Positions 4,108 through 11,563 of a stretch of DNA of 12,428 bases are shown piece after piece (the first letter of the stretch is position 1; each line of letters opens with the position of its first letter). Below the pieces are notes generated by a model that saw only the letters and a program-made list of their open reading frames with translations, was not told where the DNA came from and did not search any database. Made by a program: the position numbers and the translations under genes. The stretch is taken from positions 1 through 12,428 of the forward strand of contig JAUXAK010000011.1 in assembly GCA_030619955.1 (NCBI GenBank), read 5' to 3'. The stretch is from an archaeon. GTDB taxonomy: Archaea; Nanobdellota; Nanobdellia; Pacearchaeales; UBA284.

Positions 4108-6819
4108 TTATTTTAATATTGTTTTCATGAATTCAACAAAAATAAAAGTAATTAATGCTGCGGACAAAGGAAGTCCCCAGTCTTTTAAACTTAATGTTGT
4201 AAGTGCAAATATTCCTTGAAAAAAAGGAATGTACATTATAGCCAAAGTTAACAAAGCTACGCAGACTACAGCACCTATCAGCAATTTATTTCTTAAAAAA
4301 CCTATCTTAAATACAGATTCTTTTAAAGACCTAAAAGCAAAAGGAACAAAAAGTATTGTGCCTATAATAGTGGCAAACACCATGGTTCTTGCTTTTTCAA
4401 TGTTGACTAATGGATTAGAAAGGATAAAAACCAAGAAAGCTATTGCTGCTATAAACACTGCTATACTGCTGACTAAAACAAGATTTCTTTTTTTCAAAAT
4501 CTTTTCTTTTGGATTTTTTGGCGGTCTAAACATGACATCTTTCTTTGCAGGGTCAAATCCAAGAGCCACAGACGGCATAATTTCATCAAATGAATTTATA
4601 AACAATATTTGTAATGCTAACAAAGGTAAAAATTCAAAGCCCAATATCATAATGCCTAAAAGGATGAGGATTACTTCAGTAAAGTTTCTTGAAATTAAAT
4701 AGCAGGTAAACTTTTCTATATTCTCATAAATTGTTCTGCCATTCTTAACAGCTTCAACAATAGTTGCAAAATTGTCATCTTGCAATACCATATCACTTGC
4801 TTCTCTTGTTACATCTGTTCCTTTGATGCCCATTGCAATGCCAATGTCTGCTTTTTTCAAAGCAGGGGCATCATTAACACCATCACCAGTCATTGCAACT
4901 ATATGTCCTTTTTTCTTTAGTGCTTTAATGATTCTTAATTTGTGTTCAGGCATATTTCTAGCATAAATAGCAATGTCCTCTACAATTTTTTCAAATTCAT
5001 TATCACTTAACTCATCTAACTCTTTTCCAATTATCACGCCATCTTCAACTATCTTTCTGAACTTAGCATTCTTTAGATTACTTTTATTCAACTTGTAGTT
5101 GCTAAATAAACCTATTTTTTTTGCTATTGCTTTTGCAGTTTCTGGATTATCTCCAGTTATCATAACAACTTTTATTCCAGCTTTTTTACAAGTATCTATA
5201 GCTTCCTTTACTTCTGGCCTTGGCGGGTCAATCATAGCTATTAAACCAAGAAATATCAAATCTTTTTCAACATTTTCCTGTGTTAGTAGTTCAGACACTT
5301 TTTTATAAGCAATACTAATAACTCTTAAAGCAGAACTTGCAAAATCCTTGTTTGTCCTTAAGATACTTTTTATTTCTTTTTCAGTAAGTTTTATTACTTT
5401 TCCATTTTTCTGAACATATCTGCATTTTTGCAAAACAATTTCAGGAGCACCTTTAACAAAAGCTATTTTTTCTTTTCCTTTTTTATGGATAGTTGTCATC
5501 AACTTTCTTTCTGAAGTAAAAATTAGCTCTCCTGTTCTTTGGTATTTTGTTTCAAGGTCATCTTTCCATAGCTCAGCTTTTGCAGCTGCTACAACCAGGG
5601 CAGCTTCTGTTGGGTCTCCGATAATCTCCCATTTGCCTTTTTTTTCTTCCAGAATTGCATTACTGCATAAAGCAGAAGCTTTTAGAATTAAAAGTAGAAC
5701 TTTATCACTTTTTGGATCAATTTCTTTTCCATCATAAAAAAAGACCCCTTCAGGCTTATAACCAACACCACTTACATCAATAATCTTTTCATTAACAAAA
5801 ATCTTTTCTACAGTCATTTCATTTTTTGTTAATGTGCCTGTTTTATCAGAGCATATTACTGTTGTTGAACCAAGAGTTTCAACAGCCAGCATTTTCCTTA
5901 TTATAGCATTATGTTTTGCCATCCTATGCATACCCAAAGATAAAGTTAATGTTAGTGTTAATGGCAAACCCTCAGGAACAGAAGCTACTGCTAAAGCCAG
6001 TGCAATTATTAATATTCCTGTTAAAAGGGCTCCTTTAAAAACACCCAAAATAAATACTAATGAACAAGTAATTAAAGCAATGAATGCTAAAGTTTTTGTA
6101 AGTGAGGTTATTTTTATTTGAAGTGGGGTTTTTTCTTCTGCTTCCTGAATCATTTCTGCTATTTTTCCAAGTTTTGTCTGCATACTTGTGGCTATAGCAA
6201 CTGCTTTACATTTTCCATAAACTATGGTTGTACCTGCAAAAATAAGATCTCCCTTAGTCTTTCTTATTGATATACTTTCGCCAGTTAAAACAGATTCATC
6301 AACTTTTAGGCTGATTATCTCAAAAATTTTCCCATCTGCAGGAATTCTGTCACCTGTTTCCAAAAGTAAAATATCTCCTGGCACTATTTCTTTAACAGCC
6401 ATCCTCTCTATTCTGCCCTCTCTCATTACTGTTGTTATTGGTTCTATAATCCTTTTCAAAGCTTCCATTGCCCTCTCTGCTTTATATTCCTGAATAAAAC
6501 CAAGTGTTATAACAAAAACAATAATAAACAGAATGACATAAAAATTAAGCATCTCAGCAATAAAAAGGCAGACAATAGCTGCTGCAAAAAGAACCCAAAC
6601 TATAAAGTTAGTAAGCTGTCTTGATAAAATTTTGAAAAGTGTGACCCTCTTTTTTTCTTTAAGTTCATTATAACCATATTTTTCAAGTCTTTTGATACTT
6701 TCAGCTTCACTTAAACCCTGTCTATTGCTTTTTAGTTTATCAAAAACTTTTTTTTCGCTAAAAGCAAGCCATTTAATCATGTCTTTTTTCTTTTCCTTTG
6801 CCTCTTTTTGTTTTTGCAT
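4108..6819 (-). CDS. P2-type cation-transporting ATPase, Ca2+-ATPase-like
   Basis: A full-length 903-residue P-type pump with about ten membrane segments. In order: cation ATPase N-domain (about 14-85), actuator motif TGES (179-182), M4 motif PEGLP with Glu283, phosphorylation site DKTGT with Asp325, nucleotide-binding KGAPE (456-460), MITGD (553-557) and hinge TGDGVNDAP (644-652). M5 has YLISRNFTE with Asn712 and Glu715, matching SERCA Asn768 and Glu771. M6 reads NSFDE (742-746) where SERCA has NLVTD, so the equivalents of Thr799 and Asp800 are Asp745 and Glu746. No acidic residue is evident in M8 after ARTM at 810-813, where SERCA has Glu908. This suggests one ion per cycle, as in PMR1/SPCA pumps, or a changed ion choice. 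Ca2+ export is the likely role; Na+ or Mn2+ cannot be excluded. The first ATG has no Shine-Dalgarno; Met14, after GGAAAAG, is an alternative start. It is divergent from the antiporter gene. Confidence 0.93.
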   Translation of the reverse strand: MQKQKEAKEKKKDMIKWLAFSEKKVFDKLKSNRQGLSEAESIKRLEKYGYNELKEKKRVTLFKILSRQLTNFIVWVLFAAAIVCLFIAEMLNFYVILFIIVFVITLGFIQEYKAERAMEALKRIIEPITTVMREGRIERMAVKEIVPGDILLLETGDRIPADGKIFEIISLKVDESVLTGESISIRKTKGDLIFAGTTIVYGKCKAVAIATSMQTKLGKIAEMIQEAEEKTPLQIKITSLTKTLAFIALITCSLVFILGVFKGALLTGILIIALALAVASVPEGLPLTLTLTLSLGMHRMAKHNAIIRKMLAVETLGSTTVICSDKTGTLTKNEMTVEKIFVNEKIIDVSGVGYKPEGVFFYDGKEIDPKSDKVLLLILKASALCSNAILEEKKGKWEIIGDPTEAALVVAAAKAELWKDDLETKYQRTGELIFTSERKLMTTIHKKGKEKIAFVKGAPEIVLQKCRYVQKNGKVIKLTEKEIKSILRTNKDFASSALRVISIAYKKVSELLTQENVEKDLIFLGLIAMIDPPRPEVKEAIDTCKKAGIKVVMITGDNPETAKAIAKKIGLFSNYKLNKSNLKNAKFRKIVEDGVIIGKELDELSDNEFEKIVEDIAIYARNMPEHKLRIIKALKKKGHIVAMTGDGVNDAPALKKADIGIAMGIKGTDVTREASDMVLQDDNFATIVEAVKNGRTIYENIEKFTCYLISRNFTEVILILLGIMILGFEFLPLLALQILFINSFDEIMPSVALGFDPAKKDVMFRPPKNPKEKILKKRNLVLVSSIAVFIAAIAFLVFILSNPLVNIEKARTMVFATIIGTILFVPFAFRSLKESVFKIGFLRNKLLIGAVVCVALLTLAIMYIPFFQGIFALTTLSLKDWGLPLSAALITFIFVEFMKTILK

Positions 6820-6864
6820 AAATGAAATAAGAAATAAGGTATTAAAAATTTAACTCAATGCAAA

Positions 6865-6877
6865 TATTTTTATATTA
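6865..6877 (-). promoter_or_regulatory. TATA-like promoter of the P-type ATPase gene
   Basis: Minus-strand TAATATAAAAATA, identical to the element before the methyltransferase operon, lies 46 bases upstream of the ATPase ATG and predicts a leader of about 25 bases. The same AT-rich block could also serve the divergent antiporter gene, with a plus-strand start near 6898. The 102-base gap holds nothing else that I can see except the antiporter ribosome-binding site. Confidence 0.4.
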
Positions 6878-6905
6878 TCTTCTTTTAAAAATATAATATA
6901 AAAAA

Positions 6906-6910
6906 GAGGT
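6906..6910 (+). promoter_or_regulatory. Shine-Dalgarno of the antiporter gene
   Basis: GAGGT lies 11 bases before the ATG at 6922. It supports that start and implies a leadered transcript, so the TATA box must lie upstream of about 6880 rather than in the ATATAATATA at 6891-6900. Confidence 0.55.
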
Positions 6911-6921
6911 AAGAAATAAAG

Positions 6922-8676
6922 ATGATAACATTCACAGAAATTATTACAACTATATCTCAAAGTGCATCATCTTTAAAAAATGTTCTGGCTTTGATTCCAG
7001 AAACCCAGTCAATGTTGATTAGCATAGGGATTATAATTATTATAGCTGCTGTGCTTGCCTTAATCCTTAGAATTTTAAAACAGGAAATGATTCCAGCTTA
7101 TATTATTGCTGGCTTGGTAATTGGTCCAATTGGTTTTGGTCTTATAAAAGACACATCATTGATTTCTGGTTTAGCTGAAATTGGCATAGCTTTCTTGCTT
7201 TTTGTTGCTGGCTTAGAAATGAGTATAAAGAAGTTTAAAGAAACTTTAGGAACAGCAGCCATTACAGGGATTATTCAAGTAGTCTCTGTTACTGTAGTAG
7301 CATTTTTTATCCTGATAGCATTTAAATTTGTATTAGTGGAAGCACTCATATTAGGTATTGCAATAGCACTAAGCTCAACAGTTGTTATAACTAAGATCTT
7401 ATCAGATAAGGGTGAATTAAATACTTTGCATGCAAGGCTTGTCATAGGTGTAATGCTTGTTCAAGATATTATTGCAATAATTGCTCTTGCATTACTAACA
7501 CAAACTCTTTCTTTCTCATTTATTGTAATTACTATGTTAAAGCTGCTCTTAATCGGCTTTGTTGCTGTGCTACTACATTTAACTATTCTAAAGCCTCTTA
7601 TGAAACGTGCAGCTTCCTTACCAGAGTTACTTCTTATTACTTCACTTGCTTTTCTTTTTGTATTTGTTGGTTTGGCTTATTTCTTGAACTTGTCAATAGC
7701 AATAGGTGCTTTCATAGGTGGCATAACTCTCGCCAACAGCCCTTATAAGATAGAAATTTCCGCGAAGACCAAAGCACTTAGAGATTTTTTTTCTGTAATG
7801 TTCTTCGTTGCAATAGGAATGTTGTTAACTGCTATAACTAAAGAGATGTTAATACTGCTTATTCCATTGCTTATTATCCTAATTATTTTTGAACCAGTTA
7901 TTACAGCTATTTGTCTAAGATTTAAAGGCTACAAAACAAGAACTTCTTTGCAAGTAGGCTTCTCATTCGCACAGCTCAGCGAATTTACTCTGATATTGAC
8001 CATAACTGCTTTAAGCATTGGTTTAATTAGCCAAAGAGCTTTTGATGTAATTGTGCTAACTGCTGTGATATCAATAGCTGCAACCCCTTATACAATGAGA
8101 CTTAGCAGACCTCTCTCAAAAGTTTTTACAAAGGTTTTTAGTTTAGTTAAAATACCAGCACATAGAGAAGAAGATAAACCAACAGTTGGAAAAAAAACAG
8201 TTCTCCTTTTTGGTTCTCATAGAATGGGAACTATATTCTTAAAACAGCTCGAAAAGATAAAACATAAGATTCTTGTCATTGATTTCAATCCAGATATTAT
8301 CAAAGCATTAACCCGGCGGCACATTGATTGCATTTATGGCGATATAGCTAATCCTGAATTACTATATAAATTAGAAAAACTCTATCTTGCTGATATAAAA
8401 GTCATTATTTCAACTATCCCAAAAATAGAGGACAACTTGCTTATACTAAAACATTTTAAAAAAGCCAAACCAAGAGTTTTTGTTGCTCTAACAGCAGAGA
8501 AAGTTCATGATGCACTTCATCTGTACAAACAAGGTGCAGATTATGTGATAGTGCCAATGGTCATTTCTGCTGAACAAAGTATAGACATAATAAAAAAGCT
8601 AAGCAAAAAGCAGTTTGCTAAGCTTAAACATGAGCATATTAATTATCTACAAGATATACATAAATTTTTGTATTGA
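6922..8676 (+). CDS. Kef-type (CPA2) monovalent cation:proton antiporter with C-terminal RCK/TrkA-N domain
   Basis: A 584-residue protein with two parts. Residues about 30-400 form a CPA2 antiporter membrane domain of about 12-13 helices, with the family motifs IPAYIIAGLVIGPIGFG (57-73), EIGIAFLLFVAGLEM (86-100), IALSSTVV (148-155) and Gln181-Asp182. The QD pair is the KefB/KefC type, in contrast to DD in electrogenic Na+/H+ antiporters. Residues about 425-545 form a Rossmann-like RCK_N domain that normally binds a nucleotide and gates transport. Its glycine motif is GSHRMG (431-436), with His where the usual GxGxxG has the middle Gly, and the acidic VIDFNP (452-457) ends strand 2. There is no RCK_C domain. 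K+ or Na+ efflux against H+ entry in the cytoplasmic membrane is the likely role. The gene stands alone on the plus strand between two minus-strand operons. The family is secure; the ion is not determined. Confidence 0.92.
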   Translation: MITFTEIITTISQSASSLKNVLALIPETQSMLISIGIIIIIAAVLALILRILKQEMIPAYIIAGLVIGPIGFGLIKDTSLISGLAEIGIAFLLFVAGLEMSIKKFKETLGTAAITGIIQVVSVTVVAFFILIAFKFVLVEALILGIAIALSSTVVITKILSDKGELNTLHARLVIGVMLVQDIIAIIALALLTQTLSFSFIVITMLKLLLIGFVAVLLHLTILKPLMKRAASLPELLLITSLAFLFVFVGLAYFLNLSIAIGAFIGGITLANSPYKIEISAKTKALRDFFSVMFFVAIGMLLTAITKEMLILLIPLLIILIIFEPVITAICLRFKGYKTRTSLQVGFSFAQLSEFTLILTITALSIGLISQRAFDVIVLTAVISIAATPYTMRLSRPLSKVFTKVFSLVKIPAHREEDKPTVGKKTVLLFGSHRMGTIFLKQLEKIKHKILVIDFNPDIIKALTRRHIDCIYGDIANPELLYKLEKLYLADIKVIISTIPKIEDNLLILKHFKKAKPRVFVALTAEKVHDALHLYKQGADYVIVPMVISAEQSIDIIKKLSKKQFAKLKHEHINYLQDIHKFLY

Positions 8677-8677
8677 T

Positions 8678-9982
8678 TCAGGCTATCACAATTTTCTTTA
8701 TACCCATTTCTTTTAGCTGATTCTTTGATATTAACTTAGCCAGCTCTCTAACAGAAGAAATTTTTCTTGTTGCTTTAGCATACAATCTTTTATTCTTGAT
8801 AAAGGCTTTAGGCCATTTCCTTTTAAATGCTTTAACATATTTTTCTCCTACATTAAGAGGCGGGCCTGAAACAATATAATGTTTTGAAGGCTCTTTTATA
8901 ATAAAATAAAATTTTGATTCAAGAGTTTTCTCAGAAAAATCAAAAGTTCCTTTAATAACTTTAAAGCCATTTTTCTTTAGCAAGAAAAAAAGGAATTCAT
9001 AAAACTTTTTTAATTTTGCACCTGCAATATCAATTTTCTTTTTTGTACTTAATGCTTTCAGTATAATAAATTTAGCCTTGGCTTTTTTTGCTTCTTTTTT
9101 CAGTGCTTGAATATCAAGGTTTTCTTTAAAGAAAAATTTTTCACTAGGTTTAGAAAGAAAAGCTTTACATGATTTAATAAATCTTGCAAAAGTTTCATAA
9201 CTTAAAGCTGCTGTTGCATTTCTTTCGCGCTGAACAGGGTCAATTAAAATAAGTGGTGAATGTAATCTTGCTTCATTCATGCTCTTTAGAACTTGTGCTT
9301 TGCTTTGGTAATGTTTTGCAGGATCCACAATAATTTTATTTTCTTTTGTTGTGGGTATTTTCCATTTTGATGCAGTTTTAATGAATTTTATAAAAGAGCT
9401 ATAATAACTTGTTAATAACTCAAGAGAATAACCTGAAAAACCCCTAATATAAGATTCAGCACCATAACAATCACCTGAATAACAAAAAGCTTTGGCAAAT
9501 CTGGTTTCATCATTTAATTTTGGATTTTGTTTTATTTTTTTTAAAACATAATTAACATGTAAAGGCGAGACATCTGTAATATTAACTGCCTGAGATGCTT
9601 TTGCTATTGCAAGAATAGGAATTAGCTCAAGAACAAGACTTTTAAACTTGCATTGAAAATAATCACGAGAGCCTTTTAATTTAATATATTTTAATTTTGC
9701 AGCCTTAAGAATTTGCTCAAGAAATTTTGAGAGTTCATGCGACTTTGTTTTATATTGATATGGAAATAAAATAAAGATATCAATGTCATAATTTGTGTCT
9801 CTTTTCACAAGAGTTTGTTTTGCAAGAGAACCTCCAACAAAAAGCTTTATATTTTTTTTCTTAAGCAAGGGCTTTAGCTTTTTTTCAAATTCCGAGAGAT
9901 TTTTATCTATGGCAAGCTTTTCCTGAGCAGGTGGTTTGATTTTTTCAAGCACACTTGATAAAATTTTGTTCATGTTTTTCAT
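8678..9982 (-). CDS. cca: Archaeal class I CCA-adding enzyme (tRNA nucleotidyltransferase)
   Basis: A 434-residue protein, the usual length for the archaeal enzyme, which adds or repairs the 3'-terminal CCA of tRNA without a nucleic-acid template. The nucleotidyltransferase core has FVGGSLAKQT (48-57) and YDIDIFILFP (65-74), whose Asp66 and Asp68 correspond to the first two catalytic carboxylates. The third position reads LVLELIP (116-122), giving Glu119 where the Archaeoglobus enzyme has Asp110. Further archaeal CCA features are CYGAESYIRGFSGYSLELL (172-190), DPVQRERNATAALS (about 247-260) and a basic C-terminal tRNA-binding region. The gene starts four bases after the AMP phosphorylase stop, so the two are cotranscribed. 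No Shine-Dalgarno is seen, and the ATG at codon 4 is a possible alternative start. The 3' end faces the antiporter gene across one base. Confidence 0.95.
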   Translation of the reverse strand: MKNMNKILSSVLEKIKPPAQEKLAIDKNLSEFEKKLKPLLKKKNIKLFVGGSLAKQTLVKRDTNYDIDIFILFPYQYKTKSHELSKFLEQILKAAKLKYIKLKGSRDYFQCKFKSLVLELIPILAIAKASQAVNITDVSPLHVNYVLKKIKQNPKLNDETRFAKAFCYSGDCYGAESYIRGFSGYSLELLTSYYSSFIKFIKTASKWKIPTTKENKIIVDPAKHYQSKAQVLKSMNEARLHSPLILIDPVQRERNATAALSYETFARFIKSCKAFLSKPSEKFFFKENLDIQALKKEAKKAKAKFIILKALSTKKKIDIAGAKLKKFYEFLFFLLKKNGFKVIKGTFDFSEKTLESKFYFIIKEPSKHYIVSGPPLNVGEKYVKAFKRKWPKAFIKNKRLYAKATRKISSVRELAKLISKNQLKEMGIKKIVIA

Positions 9983-9986
9983 TTTA

Positions 9987-11504
9987 TTATTTCACAATCA
10001 TCGGCTTAATTCTTTCTGCAATTTTTTGTGCATAATTTAGCTTTTCTCTTGTTTCAGCATATATTGTGAAAATCTTTTGTTTCTTTTTTACCTTGTCATG
10101 TAAATGCTTGTGAAGAAAAATACCTGCACCATGATCAGCTGGTGATCCAGTTATTCTTGCAATGTATGACATTTTTTTGTTACTTATTTCTTTGATAGTT
10201 CCGGTTTTATCTGCTTTAATATCTTGTTTAAATTTTCCTAGGTATAGTTTATTTTTTAAATTTTCTAAGCTACCTTTTTGTGCTGTGATAATTTGTTCAA
10301 ATTTTTTAAATGCTTGCTGTGAAACAAGAATTCCTTTAGTAATTTTTTCAGCTTCTTTTTTTGGTTTGTTTATTACAAAAGCAAGAAGTTCAGAAGCAAG
10401 AGACAAAGAGCGCTTTTCCAAATCTAAGGGCCTATCTTTATTTTGTTGTAAAACAGCTATAACATCTCTCATCTCTAAATTTGTCCCTATTCCATTTCCT
10501 ACTGGCTGGCTTCCGTCTGTAAGAATTATTTTCATGTTTAAATTTAAAGCTAAGGCAATTTTTTCAAATTTTCTTTTTAATAGTACAGCTCCTATTCTGC
10601 TTTTTAATTTTGCATCTTTGCCATAAGAAATGTCTAAAAGTACATGTGTGGCATTAACTGAAAGTTTTTTTGATAAAATTGAAGCTATGAGTTGCGCCTC
10701 AGGATCTAAAGATAAGATTCTTTCAACCCGGATTATTTTATCATCTGCAGGAGCTAATCCTAAAGAGCCCCCCCAAACAAGGCATGTATTTGTTTTCTTT
10801 ATGATTTTTTTTATTTCATCTATTGAAAATTCAACTTCTGCTATGGTTTCAATTACATCAGCTGTTCCTGCTGCACTTGTGATTGCTCTTGAAGATGTTT
10901 TTGGCATAACTGCCTTTAGTTTTAATTTATCTATAGCAGCAGCAATTATACTTGTTACAATTGGTGTAGTGCGATTGCCTTCTATTCCTCCAATTCCATG
11001 TTTATCTATAATAATTGGCTTGTCTATTTTAAGCTTACAGCCTGTTTTTACCATTGCCTTAGTCATTGAAATAATTTCTTCTATGTTCATGCCATGTAAA
11101 TAAACAGAAGAAACAAAAAAAGCTACTTCTGCTTCAGTCAACTCATTGTGAACTATGTCAGAAATTATTGAATAGATTTCTGTAAATGTTAAAGCCTGGT
11201 TATTTAATTTTTTATGTATGTAGCTAACACTTAAAGGAGTAAGTGCTATGCTAATTTCTACTATTTCCCTACTTCTTAAATTAAGTGCTTTGATAATTTC
11301 TTGAGACAAGGCAATTTCATCTTTATTTAACATGGTTTTGCCGCCTGTAAGATCAGCTGGAGCAACAATTTCTTTTTTCTTGCCATATCTTTTTATTCGA
11401 ACACGTTCTCCAGCATGCAAATTAAAATAACGTGCAGTTTCTTCATGCAAAATTGCTATGGGTCTACCTGCAAGTAAACGAAGAGCTTTAACTTTTAATA
11501 GCAT
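9987..11504 (-). CDS. deoA: AMP phosphorylase (archaeal thymidine phosphorylase-like)
   Basis: A 505-residue protein matching archaeal AMP phosphorylases, which phosphorolyse nucleoside 5'-monophosphates (AMP, CMP, UMP) to ribose-1,5-bisphosphate and free base. Residues 1 to about 85 form the extra N-terminal domain absent from bacterial thymidine phosphorylases (LKVKALRLLAGRPIAILHEE). The catalytic part has DKHGIGGIEGNRTTP (167-181), for phosphate binding, SSRAITSAAGTADVIE (204-219) and DGSQPVGNGIGTNLEMRD (330-347). In archaea the product feeds ribose-1,5-bisphosphate isomerase and type III RubisCO; neither is visible here. The gene lies 59 bases after the AI-2E gene and four bases before cca, suggesting an operon that handles nucleotides and tRNA ends. 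The region before the ATG is purine-rich with GAGA and a more distant GAGG, so the ribosome-binding site is weak. A homopolymer run of seven C at about 10768-10774 lies within the gene without breaking the frame. Confidence 0.95.
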   Translation of the reverse strand: MLLKVKALRLLAGRPIAILHEETARYFNLHAGERVRIKRYGKKKEIVAPADLTGGKTMLNKDEIALSQEIIKALNLRSREIVEISIALTPLSVSYIHKKLNNQALTFTEIYSIISDIVHNELTEAEVAFFVSSVYLHGMNIEEIISMTKAMVKTGCKLKIDKPIIIDKHGIGGIEGNRTTPIVTSIIAAAIDKLKLKAVMPKTSSRAITSAAGTADVIETIAEVEFSIDEIKKIIKKTNTCLVWGGSLGLAPADDKIIRVERILSLDPEAQLIASILSKKLSVNATHVLLDISYGKDAKLKSRIGAVLLKRKFEKIALALNLNMKIILTDGSQPVGNGIGTNLEMRDVIAVLQQNKDRPLDLEKRSLSLASELLAFVINKPKKEAEKITKGILVSQQAFKKFEQIITAQKGSLENLKNKLYLGKFKQDIKADKTGTIKEISNKKMSYIARITGSPADHGAGIFLHKHLHDKVKKKQKIFTIYAETREKLNYAQKIAERIKPMIVK

Positions 11505-11563
11505 TTTTTAATTTGATTTTCTCTTTTTTTCTTTTTTCTGCCTCTTTTTTCACTAAACTTCTA

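Noticed and set aside
4229..6493. Several plus-strand ORFs of 64-157 codons opposite the P-type ATPase
   Set aside because: The minus-strand frame carries every P-type ATPase motif without a break. The opposing ORFs show no family motifs and no ribosome-binding sites.
10768..10774. Run of seven C inside the AMP phosphorylase gene as a possible frameshift site
   Set aside because: The reading frame and conserved motifs continue unchanged on both sides, so there is no sign of a shift.
10162..11103. Two plus-strand ORFs of about 155 codons opposite the AMP phosphorylase
   Set aside because: The minus-strand protein is complete and conserved; the opposite frames are low-complexity shadows.
11504..11546. 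Short GTG-started Lys/Glu-rich ORF just upstream of and overlapping the AMP phosphorylase start
   Set aside because: It reads as a translated purine run, lacks a convincing ribosome-binding site and shows no coding character beyond its base composition.
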